A stretch of DNA of 64,000 nucleotides from Microbacterium sp. W4I4 (GTDB lineage Bacteria > Actinomycetota > Actinomycetes > Actinomycetales > Microbacteriaceae): the NCBI RefSeq assembly GCF_030816235.1, contig NZ_JAUSXT010000001.1, positions 2,914,001 to 2,978,000 on the forward strand, written 5' to 3'. Each line of letters opens with the position of its first letter. Within the stretch, counting starts at the first letter, position 1. The notes beneath the pieces were generated by a model. That model saw only the letters and a list, made by a program, of their open reading frames with translations, had not been told where the DNA came from and ran no database searches. Made by a program: the position numbers and the translations under genes. Below are positions 26,809 through 36,147 of the stretch, in pieces.

Positions 26809-26833
26809 CCCAGAGACCAGAAGGGCCCTTGCC

Positions 26834-28351
26834 ATGAGCGCTGTGCTCGCAGTCGAGAACATCGTCCAGCAGTATCCAGGCGTGCGCGCCCTGAAGGGGG
26901 TCTCGCTGGAGATCGATTCCGGACGGATCCTCGCTCTCGTCGGTGAGAACGGTGCTGGCAAGAGCACTCTGATCAGGATCCTCGCGGGCATCGAGCAGCC
27001 CGTCGAGGGCGTCCTGCGACTTCGCGGAGAAATCTGTCGCTTCGATAGCTCCGCGGAGTCGCAGGCCGCCGGCATCTCGGTCGTTAGCCAGGAGTTCCGT
27101 CTGGTTCCCCAGCTGTCGATCGCCGACAACATCATGCTCGGCCATGAGCTCACCGCCACCGGTGTGGTTCGCGCGCGGGACACCCGCCGGCGTGTTGCCG
27201 AGTTGCTCACCATGCTCGGGCTCGATCTCGATCCGAACCGCCTCGTCAGCTCGCTGACCACTGGCGATCAGCAGATGGTCGAGATCGCCCGTGCCCTTTC
27301 GCGTGACTTCGACGTGCTCATCATGGATGAGCCGACGGCGGCCCTGAATCGCTCCGAAGTCGCACGGCTCCACGAGATCGTGCGCCGACTCGCCGCGCAG
27401 GGAAAGGCCATCGCCTACGTGTCGCACCATCTCGACGAGGTCTTCGATCTCTGTGACGAGGTCGCGGTGCTGCGCGATGGCGCGCTCGTCCATCGCTCGG
27501 AGACCTCTGCACTCGATGAGCAGGGTCTGGTCGAGCACATGCTCGGACGCAAGCCTCAGACACTCGAGCGCAGAGTCGACGCGCCGTCTGAACGCGACGA
27601 GCGGCTGTCGGTGCAGAACGTGCGTCTCGGTGGATTCGATGAGCCGTTCTCGCTCTCCGTCGGTGCGGGGGAGATCGTCGGGCTCGCGGGCCTCATCGGC
27701 TCGGGGCGCAGTGAGCTCACGCGCGCGCTCTTCGGAGACCTTCCCATCCTCGACGGTGTCGTGAAGGTCGACGGGGACGTCGCCTCACTGCGCTCCGTCT
27801 CAGCCGCGATCGATGCCGGGATCTACATGCTCAGCGAGGACCGCAAGAGCGAGGGCATCCTGCCTCACCTCGACGTCACGGAGAACGCCATGGTGTCGCG
27901 AGACCCCGCGGCCACCTCATGGTGGCGCAGAATGATCCCGTCTCGCCGTGAGGAAGGCGCGATCTTCGAGGGCCTGAGGCAGGAACTCCGTATCCGCGTG
28001 CCGCATGGCCGCCAGCTGATCGGCAATCTGTCGGGCGGCAACCAGCAGAAGGTCCTGCTCGGACGCGCGCTGGAATCGGGCTGCCGTGTGCTGTTGCTGA
28101 ACGAGCCCACTCGAGGCGTCGATGTCGGCGCGAAGCTCGAGATCTATCAACTGATCCGGCGCCTGGCATCCCAGGGAGTCGGTGTCATCGTGTCCAGCTC
28201 CGATGCGCCGGAACTCGTGGCGATCTCCGATCGGTGCCTCGTCTTCCTCGCCGGGCGTCAGACGGCAGACCTGCGCGGCGGGGACATCACTGAGGACAAC
28301 ATCGTCGGAGCATCCGTCGGGCAGGTCGCCCTGGAGGGAACCCATGACTGA
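26834..28351 (+). CDS. Sugar ABC transporter ATP-binding protein (RbsA type)
   Basis: A 505-residue double ATPase. Domain 1 has Walker A GENGAGKST, LTTGDQQMVEIARAL and Walker B VLIMDEPTAALN. Domain 2 has GLIGSGRSELTRALFG, SEDRKSEGIL, signature LSGGNQQKVLLGRAL and VLLLNEPTRGVDVG. In this last motif the usual Walker B Asp is Asn, consistent with a regulatory rather than catalytic second site, although the change may be common in this subfamily. It lies 25 bp after the binding protein, and its 3' end overlaps the permease by 8 bp. Confidence 0.92.
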   Translation: MSAVLAVENIVQQYPGVRALKGVSLEIDSGRILALVGENGAGKSTLIRILAGIEQPVEGVLRLRGEICRFDSSAESQAAGISVVSQEFRLVPQLSIADNIMLGHELTATGVVRARDTRRRVAELLTMLGLDLDPNRLVSSLTTGDQQMVEIARALSRDFDVLIMDEPTAALNRSEVARLHEIVRRLAAQGKAIAYVSHHLDEVFDLCDEVAVLRDGALVHRSETSALDEQGLVEHMLGRKPQTLERRVDAPSERDERLSVQNVRLGGFDEPFSLSVGAGEIVGLAGLIGSGRSELTRALFGDLPILDGVVKVDGDVASLRSVSAAIDAGIYMLSEDRKSEGILPHLDVTENAMVSRDPAATSWWRRMIPSRREEGAIFEGLRQELRIRVPHGRQLIGNLSGGNQQKVLLGRALESGCRVLLLNEPTRGVDVGAKLEIYQLIRRLASQGVGVIVSSSDAPELVAISDRCLVFLAGRQTADLRGGDITEDNIVGASVGQVALEGTHD

Positions 28352-29387
28352 AACACAGGATTCGGCGGTGGACGCCGTCACCGTCGCCGACCAGGAGCGC
28401 GACGCCTCGGCAGTACGTGCCGACCGTGCGGCCAAACGCCAAGGGCTGCTGCAGAAGCTCGGCATCGTCATCCCCTTCGTCGTCGTGCTCGCCGCAGGCA
28501 TCCTCCTCGTGCCGAACTTTCTGACCGGTTCGAACATCACCAACATGCTCGTCAATGGTGCGATCCTCGCGATCACTGCTTACGGCATGACGATGGTGAT
28601 CGCGCTGCGCGGCATCGACCTCTCCGTCGGGTCGACGCAGGCCGTCGTCGCCTGTGTCGCGGCCGCGTCGGTCAACGCATGGGGGCTGGCGCCAGGCATC
28701 CTTGCCGGGTTGCTGGCCGCGCTTGCACTCGGCCTGCTCAACGGAATCGTCGTCACGACCTTCCGCGTCCCCTCGTTCATCGCGACCCTTTCGACGATGA
28801 GCGTCTTCCGTGGGCTTGCACTGCTGTTCACCGGCGGAGCGCCGATCATGATCGCCGATGCGTCGTTCCGCTCGGTCGCCACAGCCTCCGTCGGCGGCGT
28901 CCCTGTGCCGTTCATCCTCGCTGTGGTCATCGGCGCAGGATTCTGGTTCGTGCTCGATCGGATGCGCTTCGGCAAGCACATGGTCGCCGTCGGCGGCAGC
29001 CCGGAATCGGCAACCGACAGCGGCATCAACGTGCAGCGGATCAACCTCATCGCCTACGTGGTCGCAGCGCTCGCCGCAGGCGTCGCAGGCATTCTCCTGG
29101 CGAGCCAGCTGGGAAGCGTCAACGGTTCGCTCAGCACGGGTCTGGAACTTCAGGCGATCGCTGTGGTGGTTCTCGGCGGCACGAGCATGGCCGGTGGTCG
29201 CGGCAATGTCATCGGCACCTTCCTCGCCGCACTGCTGCTGGCCATGATCAATTCCGGCCTGAACCTTCTCAACGTCGCATCGTTCTACCAGTACGTCGCC
29301 CTCGGCGTGCTCCTCGTGTTCGCCCTGAGCCTGGACAGCGCCCAGCGGGCAGCTGTCCGGCGTGTGTTCGAAGGGAAGGCGTCATGA
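28344..29387 (+). CDS. Sugar ABC transporter permease (RbsC type) 1
   Basis: A 347-residue membrane protein. The ATG at 28344 lies 8 bp inside the ATPase gene. The first 35 residues are charged and cytoplasmic. Family motifs follow: AILAITAYGMTMVIALRGIDLSVGSTQAVVA, VPSFIATLSTMSVFRGLALLFTGG and AVGGSPESATDSGINVQRINL. Together with the next gene it would form a heterodimeric channel for the sugar bound by the 25789 lipoprotein. Confidence 0.9.
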   Translation: MTETQDSAVDAVTVADQERDASAVRADRAAKRQGLLQKLGIVIPFVVVLAAGILLVPNFLTGSNITNMLVNGAILAITAYGMTMVIALRGIDLSVGSTQAVVACVAAASVNAWGLAPGILAGLLAALALGLLNGIVVTTFRVPSFIATLSTMSVFRGLALLFTGGAPIMIADASFRSVATASVGGVPVPFILAVVIGAGFWFVLDRMRFGKHMVAVGGSPESATDSGINVQRINLIAYVVAALAAGVAGILLASQLGSVNGSLSTGLELQAIAVVVLGGTSMAGGRGNVIGTFLAALLLAMINSGLNLLNVASFYQYVALGVLLVFALSLDSAQRAAVRRVFEGKAS

Positions 29388-30394
29388 CCGCCACCATGAT
29401 CACAACGGAGCCCTTCGAGGAACAGAGCCGACGATCGAGCGTCGTCGCCGCTGTGCGCACGTTCCTTGCACGGCAGTATCTCGTCGTGGTGGTCCTCATT
29501 GCCTTCTTCGCGGTGGGGCTCGTCAAACCAGCGTTCTGGGGCGCGGGGAACATCCAGAACATTCTGTTCGAGACGGCCTTCGTCGGAATCGCCGCGTGCG
29601 GGATGGTGCTGCTGATCACCGGAGGTCTTCTCGACCTCAGCGTCGCAGGCATCCTTGCCGTGAGCGCCATCGCGGTCGGCACCGCGCTTCCGCACACGAC
29701 CATCGGTGCGGTGCTCGTGCTGGCGGTGGCGGTGGGAGCGGTACTGGGACTGGCCAATGGGCTGCTGGTCACCTATGTCAAGATCGCGCCGTTCATCGCC
29801 ACTCTCGGTACGCTCTACCTGTTCCTCGGGATGTCGTTCATCTGGACCGGCGGCTCGGTCGTGAGCGTCACATCGAAGAACTTCCGCGCTCTCACCACTG
29901 GGTCGATCGGCGTGGTGCCGTACGCCTTCATCGCTCTCGTCGTGCTCGCGCTGATCACCTACTTCCTGCTCTACCGCACCGGCTTCGGACGCACGCTGCG
30001 TGCGATCGGCTCGAACGAGCGTGCCGCGCACCTCGCAGGCATGAGGGTCAACCGGACGAAGGTGCTCGTCTTCGTCGTCGCCGGGATCTGCTTCGCTCTG
30101 GCCGGTGTGTTCATGGCCGGGCGGCTCTCCTCCGCAGAGGCGAACATGGCGACGGGCCTCGAGATGAGCGTGATCGCCGCGGTCGTCGTCGGTGGGACGG
30201 CGCTGCGCGGCGGACGAGGAACCGTGTTCGGCACAGTCGTGGGCGCTCTGCTCTTCGCCGTGCTCGCGAAGGCGCTGAACATGCTCGGTGTCGCGTCATA
30301 CTGGCAGTACGTCGTCACCGGTTCGGTGCTGGTGATCGCCGTCGCTGTCGGCGCGCGTCGGCGATCCGCGGCCGAGGTGCGTGGCGCAGGATGA
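29384..30394 (+). CDS. Sugar ABC transporter permease (RbsC type) 2
   Basis: A 336-residue partner permease with an ATGA overlap to permease 1. Motifs include VGIAACGMVLLITGGLLDLSVAG, VKIAPFIATLGTLYLFLGMSFIWTGG and AIGSNERAAHLAGMRVNRTKVLVF. The usual GGIDLSVGS stretch is changed to GGLLDLSVAG. Its stop overlaps the start of the DUF4432 gene, tying the downstream enzyme to the importer. Confidence 0.9.
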   Translation: MTATMITTEPFEEQSRRSSVVAAVRTFLARQYLVVVVLIAFFAVGLVKPAFWGAGNIQNILFETAFVGIAACGMVLLITGGLLDLSVAGILAVSAIAVGTALPHTTIGAVLVLAVAVGAVLGLANGLLVTYVKIAPFIATLGTLYLFLGMSFIWTGGSVVSVTSKNFRALTTGSIGVVPYAFIALVVLALITYFLLYRTGFGRTLRAIGSNERAAHLAGMRVNRTKVLVFVVAGICFALAGVFMAGRLSSAEANMATGLEMSVIAAVVVGGTALRGGRGTVFGTVVGALLFAVLAKALNMLGVASYWQYVVTGSVLVIAVAVGARRRSAAEVRGAG

Positions 30395-31434
30395 CGCTGG
30401 CGGGTGCGGCTGCGGCGTGGGGGGACTCGCGACGGAAAGTCGGCGACGTCGATCAGCTCGTACGCGTGGACAGGGCCCAGCTCACCGACGGCATGGCATC
30501 GGGCTCGCCCGTTCTCATCGTCCGCAATCCCGGTGGGATCTCCTTCGAGGTGCTGCTCGACCGTGCGCTGGACATCGGATGGGCAGACGCCCGCGGCGTG
30601 CCGCTCGGCTGGGCATCCGCTCGCGGGCGCGTCGCCGCGGTGCGGCACGAGCCGGGGGGTGCCGGCTGGATCCATACTTTCGGCGGCGGGCTCCTCACCA
30701 CATGCGGGCTCGCATCCACGGGCATGCCGTCGACGGTCGGCGGCATCGCGCATGGGCTGCACGGGCGCATCGGTCATCTCGCGGCCGACAACGTGTCGTG
30801 GCGGATTCAGGGGGAGGGAGACGACGCACATGTCGAGATCGTCGGCGACATCGTCGAGGCCGCGCTCGGGACACCGACACTGAGGCTCTCCCGACGGATT
30901 CGCAGCTGGATCCATCGTCCGGAGCTCGAGATCGACGACGTGGTGGTGAACGACGGCTTCCGCGATGCCGGTCACATGTTCCGCCACCATCTCAACCTGG
31001 GATATCCGCTGCTCGACGAGGATTCGCAGATCGAGACGGACGCGATCGTGTTCGAATCGCGTGAAGAGCCGGGAGTCGCGTCGTTCGACGAGATCGGGCT
31101 CGGGGTGTCCTCAGACGCCGTCGACGAGCAGGTGATCTATGCGCGAACCGGTGCACGGGCTCAGTTCGTGCTGACGTCGCCGAGTCGATCAGCGGCTCTG
31201 AAGCTGGAATGGAGCGGCGACAGCTTCCCGCTGCTGCTCGTCTGGCGCGATGCCAGTCCAGGCGTCAACGTGCTGGGAGTCGAGCCGTCGACATCGCGCG
31301 ATGGCGGTCGTGCGCAGGCGCAGCATGACGATGAGGTCGTGACCCTGCGGCCGGGGGAGCAGCGCCGATACCGCACGCGTATCGTTCTCGAACAGGTGGC
31401 GAGTCCGCGCGAGCGGGCGGAGGGAGTCTCATGA
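30391..31434 (+). CDS. DUF4432 family protein (aldose 1-epimerase-like)
   Basis: A 347-residue protein whose style matches DUF4432, a branch of the galactose-mutarotase fold. It contains VLLDRALDIGWADARGVPLGW, FGGGLLTTCGL, AHGLHGRIGHL and MFRHHLNLGYPLLDEDS. The His residues of GLHGRIGH and HHLNLGYP are candidates for the sugar site. It has no signal peptide. It overlaps the permease and the next gene by 4 bp each, so all three are coupled. Mutarotation or epimerisation of the imported sugar before isomerisation is a reasonable role but is not demonstrated. Confidence 0.75.
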   Translation: MTLAGAAAAWGDSRRKVGDVDQLVRVDRAQLTDGMASGSPVLIVRNPGGISFEVLLDRALDIGWADARGVPLGWASARGRVAAVRHEPGGAGWIHTFGGGLLTTCGLASTGMPSTVGGIAHGLHGRIGHLAADNVSWRIQGEGDDAHVEIVGDIVEAALGTPTLRLSRRIRSWIHRPELEIDDVVVNDGFRDAGHMFRHHLNLGYPLLDEDSQIETDAIVFESREEPGVASFDEIGLGVSSDAVDEQVIYARTGARAQFVLTSPSRSAALKLEWSGDSFPLLLVWRDASPGVNVLGVEPSTSRDGGRAQAQHDDEVVTLRPGEQRRYRTRIVLEQVASPRERAEGVS

Positions 31435-32036
31435 GTATCGCAGTAGAGGGATTGCCGGAGCTGCGGTGGACTCACCGCTCCGGTGTCGCGGAAGTGGTTG
31501 CAGGCGGCATAAGGCTGACAGCCGCGGCCGGGACGGACTGGAGCAATGACGCCGCAGGAGACGGGAACCCGGTGGACAACCTCTCCACGAGCCTGTCGTT
31601 CGAGCCGGGTGCGGGGGACTTCCAGTTCTCGGCACGGGTCGAAGTGCGCGCGCCGCGCACCACCTTCGACGCCGCAGTGCTCACGGTGTGGGCCGACGAT
31701 CGTCACTGGGCGAAGCTCTGCTTCGAGCAGTCCCCCCAGCAGGAGGCCATGGTCGTCAGTGTGGTGACCGACGGGTTCTCGGATGATGCGAACGGAGCGC
31801 CGATCGAGGGCGATGCCGTCTGGCTGCGCATCTCGCGCATCGGTGCCGCCTTCGCGTTCCACTATTCGCTCGATGGCTCAGTCTGGCGATTTGCGCGACT
31901 CTTCCGGCTGGATCTAACCCACGATCCGCTGGTCGGCCTCATGGCGCAGGCCCCGCACGGTGACCGCGCGGTGACGACGTTCACACACGTGTCGTTCGAC
32001 CGCAGGACGCTTCACGATCTTCGCGCCGGCGACTGA
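31431..32036 (+). CDS. DUF1349 family protein (concanavalin-like fold), cytoplasmic
   Basis: A 201-residue beta-rich protein with the DUF1349 pattern: LSFEPGAGDFQFSARVEV, FDAAVLTVWADDRHWAKLCFEQSPQQEAMVVSVVT, DAVWLRISRIGAAFAFHYSLDG and a closing LMAQAPHGDRAVTTFTHVSF. The fold is that of lectins and GH43 C-terminal modules, yet no signal peptide is present, so it would bind a carbohydrate or act on one inside the cell. It is the last gene of the lyxose isomerase operon and overlaps DUF4432 as ATGA. Its function is unknown. Confidence 0.75.
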   Translation: MSIAVEGLPELRWTHRSGVAEVVAGGIRLTAAAGTDWSNDAAGDGNPVDNLSTSLSFEPGAGDFQFSARVEVRAPRTTFDAAVLTVWADDRHWAKLCFEQSPQQEAMVVSVVTDGFSDDANGAPIEGDAVWLRISRIGAAFAFHYSLDGSVWRFARLFRLDLTHDPLVGLMAQAPHGDRAVTTFTHVSFDRRTLHDLRAGD

Positions 32037-32074
32037 GGACACCGATCCTGCTCCGGATTGGACCCGCATGCGGG

Positions 32075-32103
32075 TTGACCGGACGGTTGAGCCGTGGTTA
32101 CAT
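32075..32103 (+). promoter_or_regulatory. Promoter of araDBA
   Basis: -35 TTGACC (32075-32080), a 17-bp spacer and -10 TTACAT (32098-32103). The downstream palindrome begins at the next base. Confidence 0.45.
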
Positions 32104-32123
32104 GACTGTGACCGGTCACAGTC
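32104..32123. promoter_or_regulatory. 20-bp perfect operator palindrome upstream of araD
   Basis: GACTGTGACCGGTCACAGTC is its own reverse complement over all 20 bases. It directly follows the -10 and lies 19 bp before the araD ATG. The CG-centred TGTGACCGGTCACA core suits a LacI- or GntR-type arabinose repressor. No other copy was seen in the window, so the regulator may be elsewhere. Confidence 0.75.
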
Positions 32124-32142
32124 TCGAATGAAGAGGAACCGT

Positions 32143-32850
32143 ATGACGACCTTCACCCCCGAGATCGAAGCGGCCATCGCCGTCGTCCGCGCCGACGTCG
32201 CCCGCCTGCACGGAGAGCTGGTCCGCTACGGCCTGGTCGTCTGGACCGGCGGTAACGTGTCCGGCCGAGTCCCCGGCGCCGATCTGTTCGTCATCAAGCC
32301 CTCCGGCGTGAGCTACGACGACCTGGCTCCCGAGAACATGATCCTCTGCGACCTCGACGGCGCTGTCATCCCCGGCACGCCCGGCAGCGACCGCTCGCCC
32401 TCCAGCGACACCGCCGCGCACGCCTACGTGTACCGGAACATGCCGCACGTCGGCGGCGTGGTGCACACGCACTCCACCTACGCGGTGGCCTGGGCCGCGC
32501 GCGGCGAGGAGATCCCCTGCGTGATCACCGCGATGGCCGACGAGTTCGGCGGCCCGGTCCCGGTCGGCCCGTTCGCGATCATCGGCGACGACTCGATCGG
32601 CCGCGGCATCGTCGAGACCCTCAGCGGCCACCGCAGCCGTGCGGTGCTGATGCAGAACCACGGCCCGTTCACGATCGGGACGGATGCCAAGGATGCCGTC
32701 AAGGCCGCCGTCATGGTCGAGGATGTGGCGCGCACCGTCCACCTCGCCCGCGAGGCGGGTCCGCTCATCCCGATCCCGCAGCAGGCGATCGACAGCCTCT
32801 ACGACCGGTACCAGAACGTGTACGGCCAGAGCTCGGACGCACGGCGATGA
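32143..32850 (+). CDS. araD: L-ribulose-5-phosphate 4-epimerase
   Basis: A 235-residue class II aldolase-fold epimerase that converts L-ribulose 5-phosphate to D-xylulose 5-phosphate. Phosphate-binding TGGNVSGR (35-42) and KPSGVSYDDL are present. Zinc ligands are in VVHTHSTYA (His108, His110) and QNHGPF (His173). The start ATG at 32143 follows AGAGGAA. It is first in the araD-araB-araA operon, with an ATGA overlap to the kinase. A related fuculose-phosphate aldolase activity is excluded mainly by this context. Confidence 0.92.
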   Translation: MTTFTPEIEAAIAVVRADVARLHGELVRYGLVVWTGGNVSGRVPGADLFVIKPSGVSYDDLAPENMILCDLDGAVIPGTPGSDRSPSSDTAAHAYVYRNMPHVGGVVHTHSTYAVAWAARGEEIPCVITAMADEFGGPVPVGPFAIIGDDSIGRGIVETLSGHRSRAVLMQNHGPFTIGTDAKDAVKAAVMVEDVARTVHLAREAGPLIPIPQQAIDSLYDRYQNVYGQSSDARR

Positions 32851-34415
32851 GCGGCGCAGCCGAGGCCATCCGCACCGGCCGGACCTCTCTCGGAGTCGAG
32901 CTCGGCTCGACCCGCATCAAGGCCTGCCTGATCGACTCGACCACCCATGAGGTGCTGGCCACAGGCTTCCACGACTGGGAGAACCGCTTCGAGGATCGGT
33001 TGTGGACCTACCCGATCGACGCGGTCTGGGCGGGCCTCCAGGAGGCGTACGCGGGCCTGGTCTCCGACGCGTACGACCGGCACGGCGTCCGTCCCGACAC
33101 GTTCGGCGCGATCGGGATCTCGGCGATGATGCACGGCTACCTCGCCTTCGACGGCGCCGGCGACCTGCTCGCCCCGTTCCGCACCTGGCGCAACACCAAC
33201 ACCGGGCCCGCGGCGGCCGAGCTGACCGAGCTGCTGGGCGTGAACATCCCGCTGCGCTGGTCGGTCGCGCACCTGCGGCAGGCGCAGCTGGACGCGGAGC
33301 CGCACGTCGACCGGGTGGCAGCGATCACCACGCTGGCCGGCTACGTGCACTGGCAGCTCACGGGCCGGCGCGTGCTCGGCATCGGCGACGCCTCCGGTGT
33401 GTTCCCGATCGACTCGGCCGCGCGCGACTACGACCAGCAGCTGATCGCCCGCTACGACGCGCACACCGGCGACGACCTGCGGTCCCTGCTGCCGGAAGTG
33501 CTCGTCGCCGGTGCGGATGCCGGAGCGCTCAGCGCCGCCGGCGCCGCACTGCTCGACCCGACCGGGGCGCTGCGTCCCGGCATCCCGCTGTGCCCGCCCG
33601 AGGGCGACGCCGGCACCGGCATGGTCGCGACCAACGCGGTCGCGCCGCGCACCGGAAACGTGAGCGCCGGCACGAGCATCTTCGCGATGGTGGTGCTCGA
33701 GCGCCCCCTCGCCGAGGTGCACCACGAGCTGGATCTGGTCACCACTCCCGCCGGCGACGCCGTCGCGATGGTGCACTGCAACAACGGCGCCAGCGAACTG
33801 GCGGCCTGGGTGGGCATGTTCGTGCGGTTCGCGGAGGCATCCGGAATCCATGGCTCGGCGGATGCCGTCTTCGAGACCCTCTTCCGCGAAGCCCTGGAGG
33901 GTGAGGCGGATGCCGGTGGCCTGCTGGCCTACAACCACCTCGCCGGTGAGCCGATCGTCGGACTCGAGGAGGGGCGCCCGCTGTTCGTGCGCACCCCCGA
34001 CAGCCGGTTCACGCTCGCCAACGTCATGCGCGCCCAGCTCTACGGCGTGTTCGGCACGCTGAGCCTGGGCATGCGCGTGCTGGAGGGGGAGGGCGTTCGG
34101 CTGGACCGGATGTTCGCGCACGGTGGCATGTTCCGCACGGCCGGCGTCGCCCAGCGCTTCCTCGCCGGGGCGCTGAACGCACCGGTGGCCGTCGGCGACA
34201 CGGCATCCGAGGGCGGCGCCTGGGGAATCGCGGTGCTCGCGGCGTTCCTGGCATCCGACCAGGATCTCAGCGACTACCTCGACGACCAGGTGTTCGCCGA
34301 TGCCGACATCCGCGTCGTCGATCCCGACCCTGCCGACGTCGCCGGCTACGCGACCTACCTCGACCGCTACCGCGCCGGACTGGCGGCCGAAGCCGCCGCC
34401 GTAGCCGCACTCTGA
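32847..34415 (+). CDS. araB: FGGY-family carbohydrate kinase, probable L-ribulokinase
   Basis: A 522-residue FGGY kinase. The N-terminal ATPase-fold motif is [34 protein letters not shown] and [14 protein letters not shown] follow, and [20 protein letters not shown] lies near the end. It differs from classical E. coli AraB. Its place between araD and araA, with a 4-bp overlap to araD, makes L-ribulose the likely substrate. It would phosphorylate the product of AraA to L-ribulose 5-phosphate. Confidence 0.85.
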   Translation: MSGAAEAIRTGRTSLGVELGSTRIKACLIDSTTHEVLATGFHDWENRFEDRLWTYPIDAVWAGLQEAYAGLVSDAYDRHGVRPDTFGAIGISAMMHGYLAFDGAGDLLAPFRTWRNTNTGPAAAELTELLGVNIPLRWSVAHLRQAQLDAEPHVDRVAAITTLAGYVHWQLTGRRVLGIGDASGVFPIDSAARDYDQQLIARYDAHTGDDLRSLLPEVLVAGADAGALSAAGAALLDPTGALRPGIPLCPPEGDAGTGMVATNAVAPRTGNVSAGTSIFAMVVLERPLAEVHHELDLVTTPAGDAVAMVHCNNGASELAAWVGMFVRFAEASGIHGSADAVFETLFREALEGEADAGGLLAYNHLAGEPIVGLEEGRPLFVRTPDSRFTLANVMRAQLYGVFGTLSLGMRVLEGEGVRLDRMFAHGGMFRTAGVAQRFLAGALNAPVAVGDTASEGGAWGIAVLAAFLASDQDLSDYLDDQVFADADIRVVDPDPADVAGYATYLDRYRAGLAAEAAAVAAL

Positions 34416-34429
34416 CCCCGTTTTCTCGT

Positions 34430-34490
34430 GTCCAGGTCGCACTTCATGCCGCTATCGCTCCGATTTGGCGGCATCCGTTGCGACCTGGAC
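34430..34490. repeat. Nested hairpin between araB and araA
   Basis: The perfect outer stem is GTCCAGGTCGCA (34430-34441) with TGCGACCTGGAC (34479-34490). The perfect inner stem is ATGCCGC (34446-34452) with GCGGCAT (34468-34474). It fills most of the araB-araA gap and ends 23 bp before the araA start. The architecture is like the GAGAAACC elements but the sequence differs. It may tune araA expression. Confidence 0.8.
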
Positions 34491-34513
34491 GACAACGACC
34501 GAAGGAACACCCC

Positions 34514-36037
34514 ATGACCCGCACCCCGCTCACCACCTCCCTCGACGGCTACGAGGTCTGGTTCCTCACCGGCAGTCAGCACCTGTACGGACCCGAGACG
34601 CTCGCGCAGGTCGCCGAGCAGTCCCGCGCGATCTCGGATGCCCTGGATGCGGCATCCGAGACGCCCGTGAAGATCGTCTGGAAGCCGGTGCTCACCGACT
34701 CCGCGGCCATCAAGCGCATCGCGCTGGAGGCGAACGCCGATGACCGGGTGATCGGCCTGGTCGCCTGGATGCACACCTTCAGCCCCGCCAAGATGTGGAT
34801 CGCCGGGCTCGACGCGTTGCAGAAGCCGCTCGCGCACCTGCACACGCAGGCCAACGTCGAGCTGCCCTGGGCCGACATCGACTTCGACTTCATGAACCTG
34901 AACCAGGCCGCGCACGGCGACCGCGAGTTCGGCTACATCCAGACCCGTCTGGGCGTGCCGCGCAAGACCGTCGTCGGCCACGCCAGCGACCCGCGCGTGC
35001 GCCAGGAGCTGGGTGTCTGGCAGCGCGCGGCGGCGGGGCTCGCGGCATCCCGCTCCCTCAAGCTCGCCCGATTCGGCGACAACATGCGCTTCGTCGCCGT
35101 CACCGAGGGAGACAAGACCGAGGCCGAGCTGCGCCTGGGCGTGCAGGTGAACACCTGGGGCGTGAACGAGCTGGCCGATGCCGTCGCACAGGCATCGGAT
35201 GCCGATGTCGACTCGCTCGTCGCCGAGTACGAGGAGCTCTACGAGGTCGCCCCTGAGCTGCGCCGCGGAGGCGAGCGTCACCAGTCGCTGCGCGACGGCG
35301 CCGCGATCGAGATCGGCCTGCGCTCCTTCCTGGAGGAGGGCGGCTTCGGAGCCTTCACGACCTCGTTCGAGGACCTGGGCGAGCTGAAGCAGCTTCCCGG
35401 GCTGGCCGTGCAGCGCCTGATGGCCGAGGGCTACGGCTTCGGCGCCGAGGGCGACTGGAAGACCGCCGTGCTCGTGCGTATCGCCAACGTGATGGGTGCG
35501 GGCCTGCCCGGCGGGGCGAGCCTGATGGAGGACTACACCTACGACATGACCCCGGGCGACGAGCTGATCCTCGGCGCGCACATGCTCGAGGTCTCACCCT
35601 CGCTCACCGCCGCCAAGCCCACCCTCGAGGTGCACCCGCTCGGCATCGGCGGCAAGGATGACCCGGTGCGCCTGGTCTTCACCGCCGACCCCGGCCCCGC
35701 CGTGGTCGTCGCGCTGAGCGACATGCGCGACCGGTTCCGCCTCACCGCGAACGTCGTCGAGAACGTCGAGCCGCGCGCGGCGCTGCCCAAGCTCCCGGTG
35801 GGACGCGCCGTCTGGAAGCCCGCCCCTGATTTCAACACCAGCGCCGCGGCCTGGCTCACCGCTGGTGCCGCGCACCACACGGTGATGTCGACCGCGGTCG
35901 GGATCGAGGCGTTCCGCGACTTCGCCGAGATGGCCGAGATCGAGCTGCTCGTCATCGACGAGGCCACCACGCTGCCCGAGTTCCAGAAGCAGGTCCGCTG
36001 GAACCAGGCCTACTACCGCCTCGCGCAGGGGCTGTAA
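34514..36037 (+). CDS. araA: L-arabinose isomerase
   Basis: A 507-residue enzyme converting L-arabinose to L-ribulose in the cytoplasm; the length is typical of the family. Recognisable blocks are [66 protein letters not shown]-like [24 protein letters not shown] and the C-terminal [12 protein letters not shown]. The ATG at 34514 follows GAAGGAA by 7 nt; an in-frame upstream start would fall inside the hairpin. It is last in the araDBA operon, separated from araB by a large nested hairpin. Confidence 0.95.
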   Translation: MTRTPLTTSLDGYEVWFLTGSQHLYGPETLAQVAEQSRAISDALDAASETPVKIVWKPVLTDSAAIKRIALEANADDRVIGLVAWMHTFSPAKMWIAGLDALQKPLAHLHTQANVELPWADIDFDFMNLNQAAHGDREFGYIQTRLGVPRKTVVGHASDPRVRQELGVWQRAAAGLAASRSLKLARFGDNMRFVAVTEGDKTEAELRLGVQVNTWGVNELADAVAQASDADVDSLVAEYEELYEVAPELRRGGERHQSLRDGAAIEIGLRSFLEEGGFGAFTTSFEDLGELKQLPGLAVQRLMAEGYGFGAEGDWKTAVLVRIANVMGAGLPGGASLMEDYTYDMTPGDELILGAHMLEVSPSLTAAKPTLEVHPLGIGGKDDPVRLVFTADPGPAVVVALSDMRDRFRLTANVVENVEPRAALPKLPVGRAVWKPAPDFNTSAAAWLTAGAAHHTVMSTAVGIEAFRDFAEMAEIELLVIDEATTLPEFQKQVRWNQAYYRLAQGL

Positions 36038-36052
36038 GCGCGGCCCTCAACG

Positions 36053-36120
36053 CCGAGAAACCACATTCCGCATGAGAAACCCGTCTCGACGGGTGTTTCA
36101 TGCAGAATGTGGTTTCTCGG
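36053..36120. repeat. Nested palindromic repeat C (GAGAAACC family)
   Basis: A perfect 16-bp outer stem: CCGAGAAACCACATTC (36053-36068) with GAATGTGGTTTCTCGG (36105-36120). An inner GCATGA/TCATGC stem and a CCCGT/ACGGG tip continue it, so nearly all 68 nt pair. It lies between the convergent araA and xylB ends and probably terminates both transcripts. Confidence 0.8.
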
Positions 36121-36147
36121 GGGCAGGGCAGGGCGGATGCCGGCGGC

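Noticed and set aside
6400..36120. GAGAAACC repeats as a CRISPR array
   Set aside because: Only one palindromic element per locus, no regular spacers, no cas genes. Better explained as dispersed palindromic repeats.
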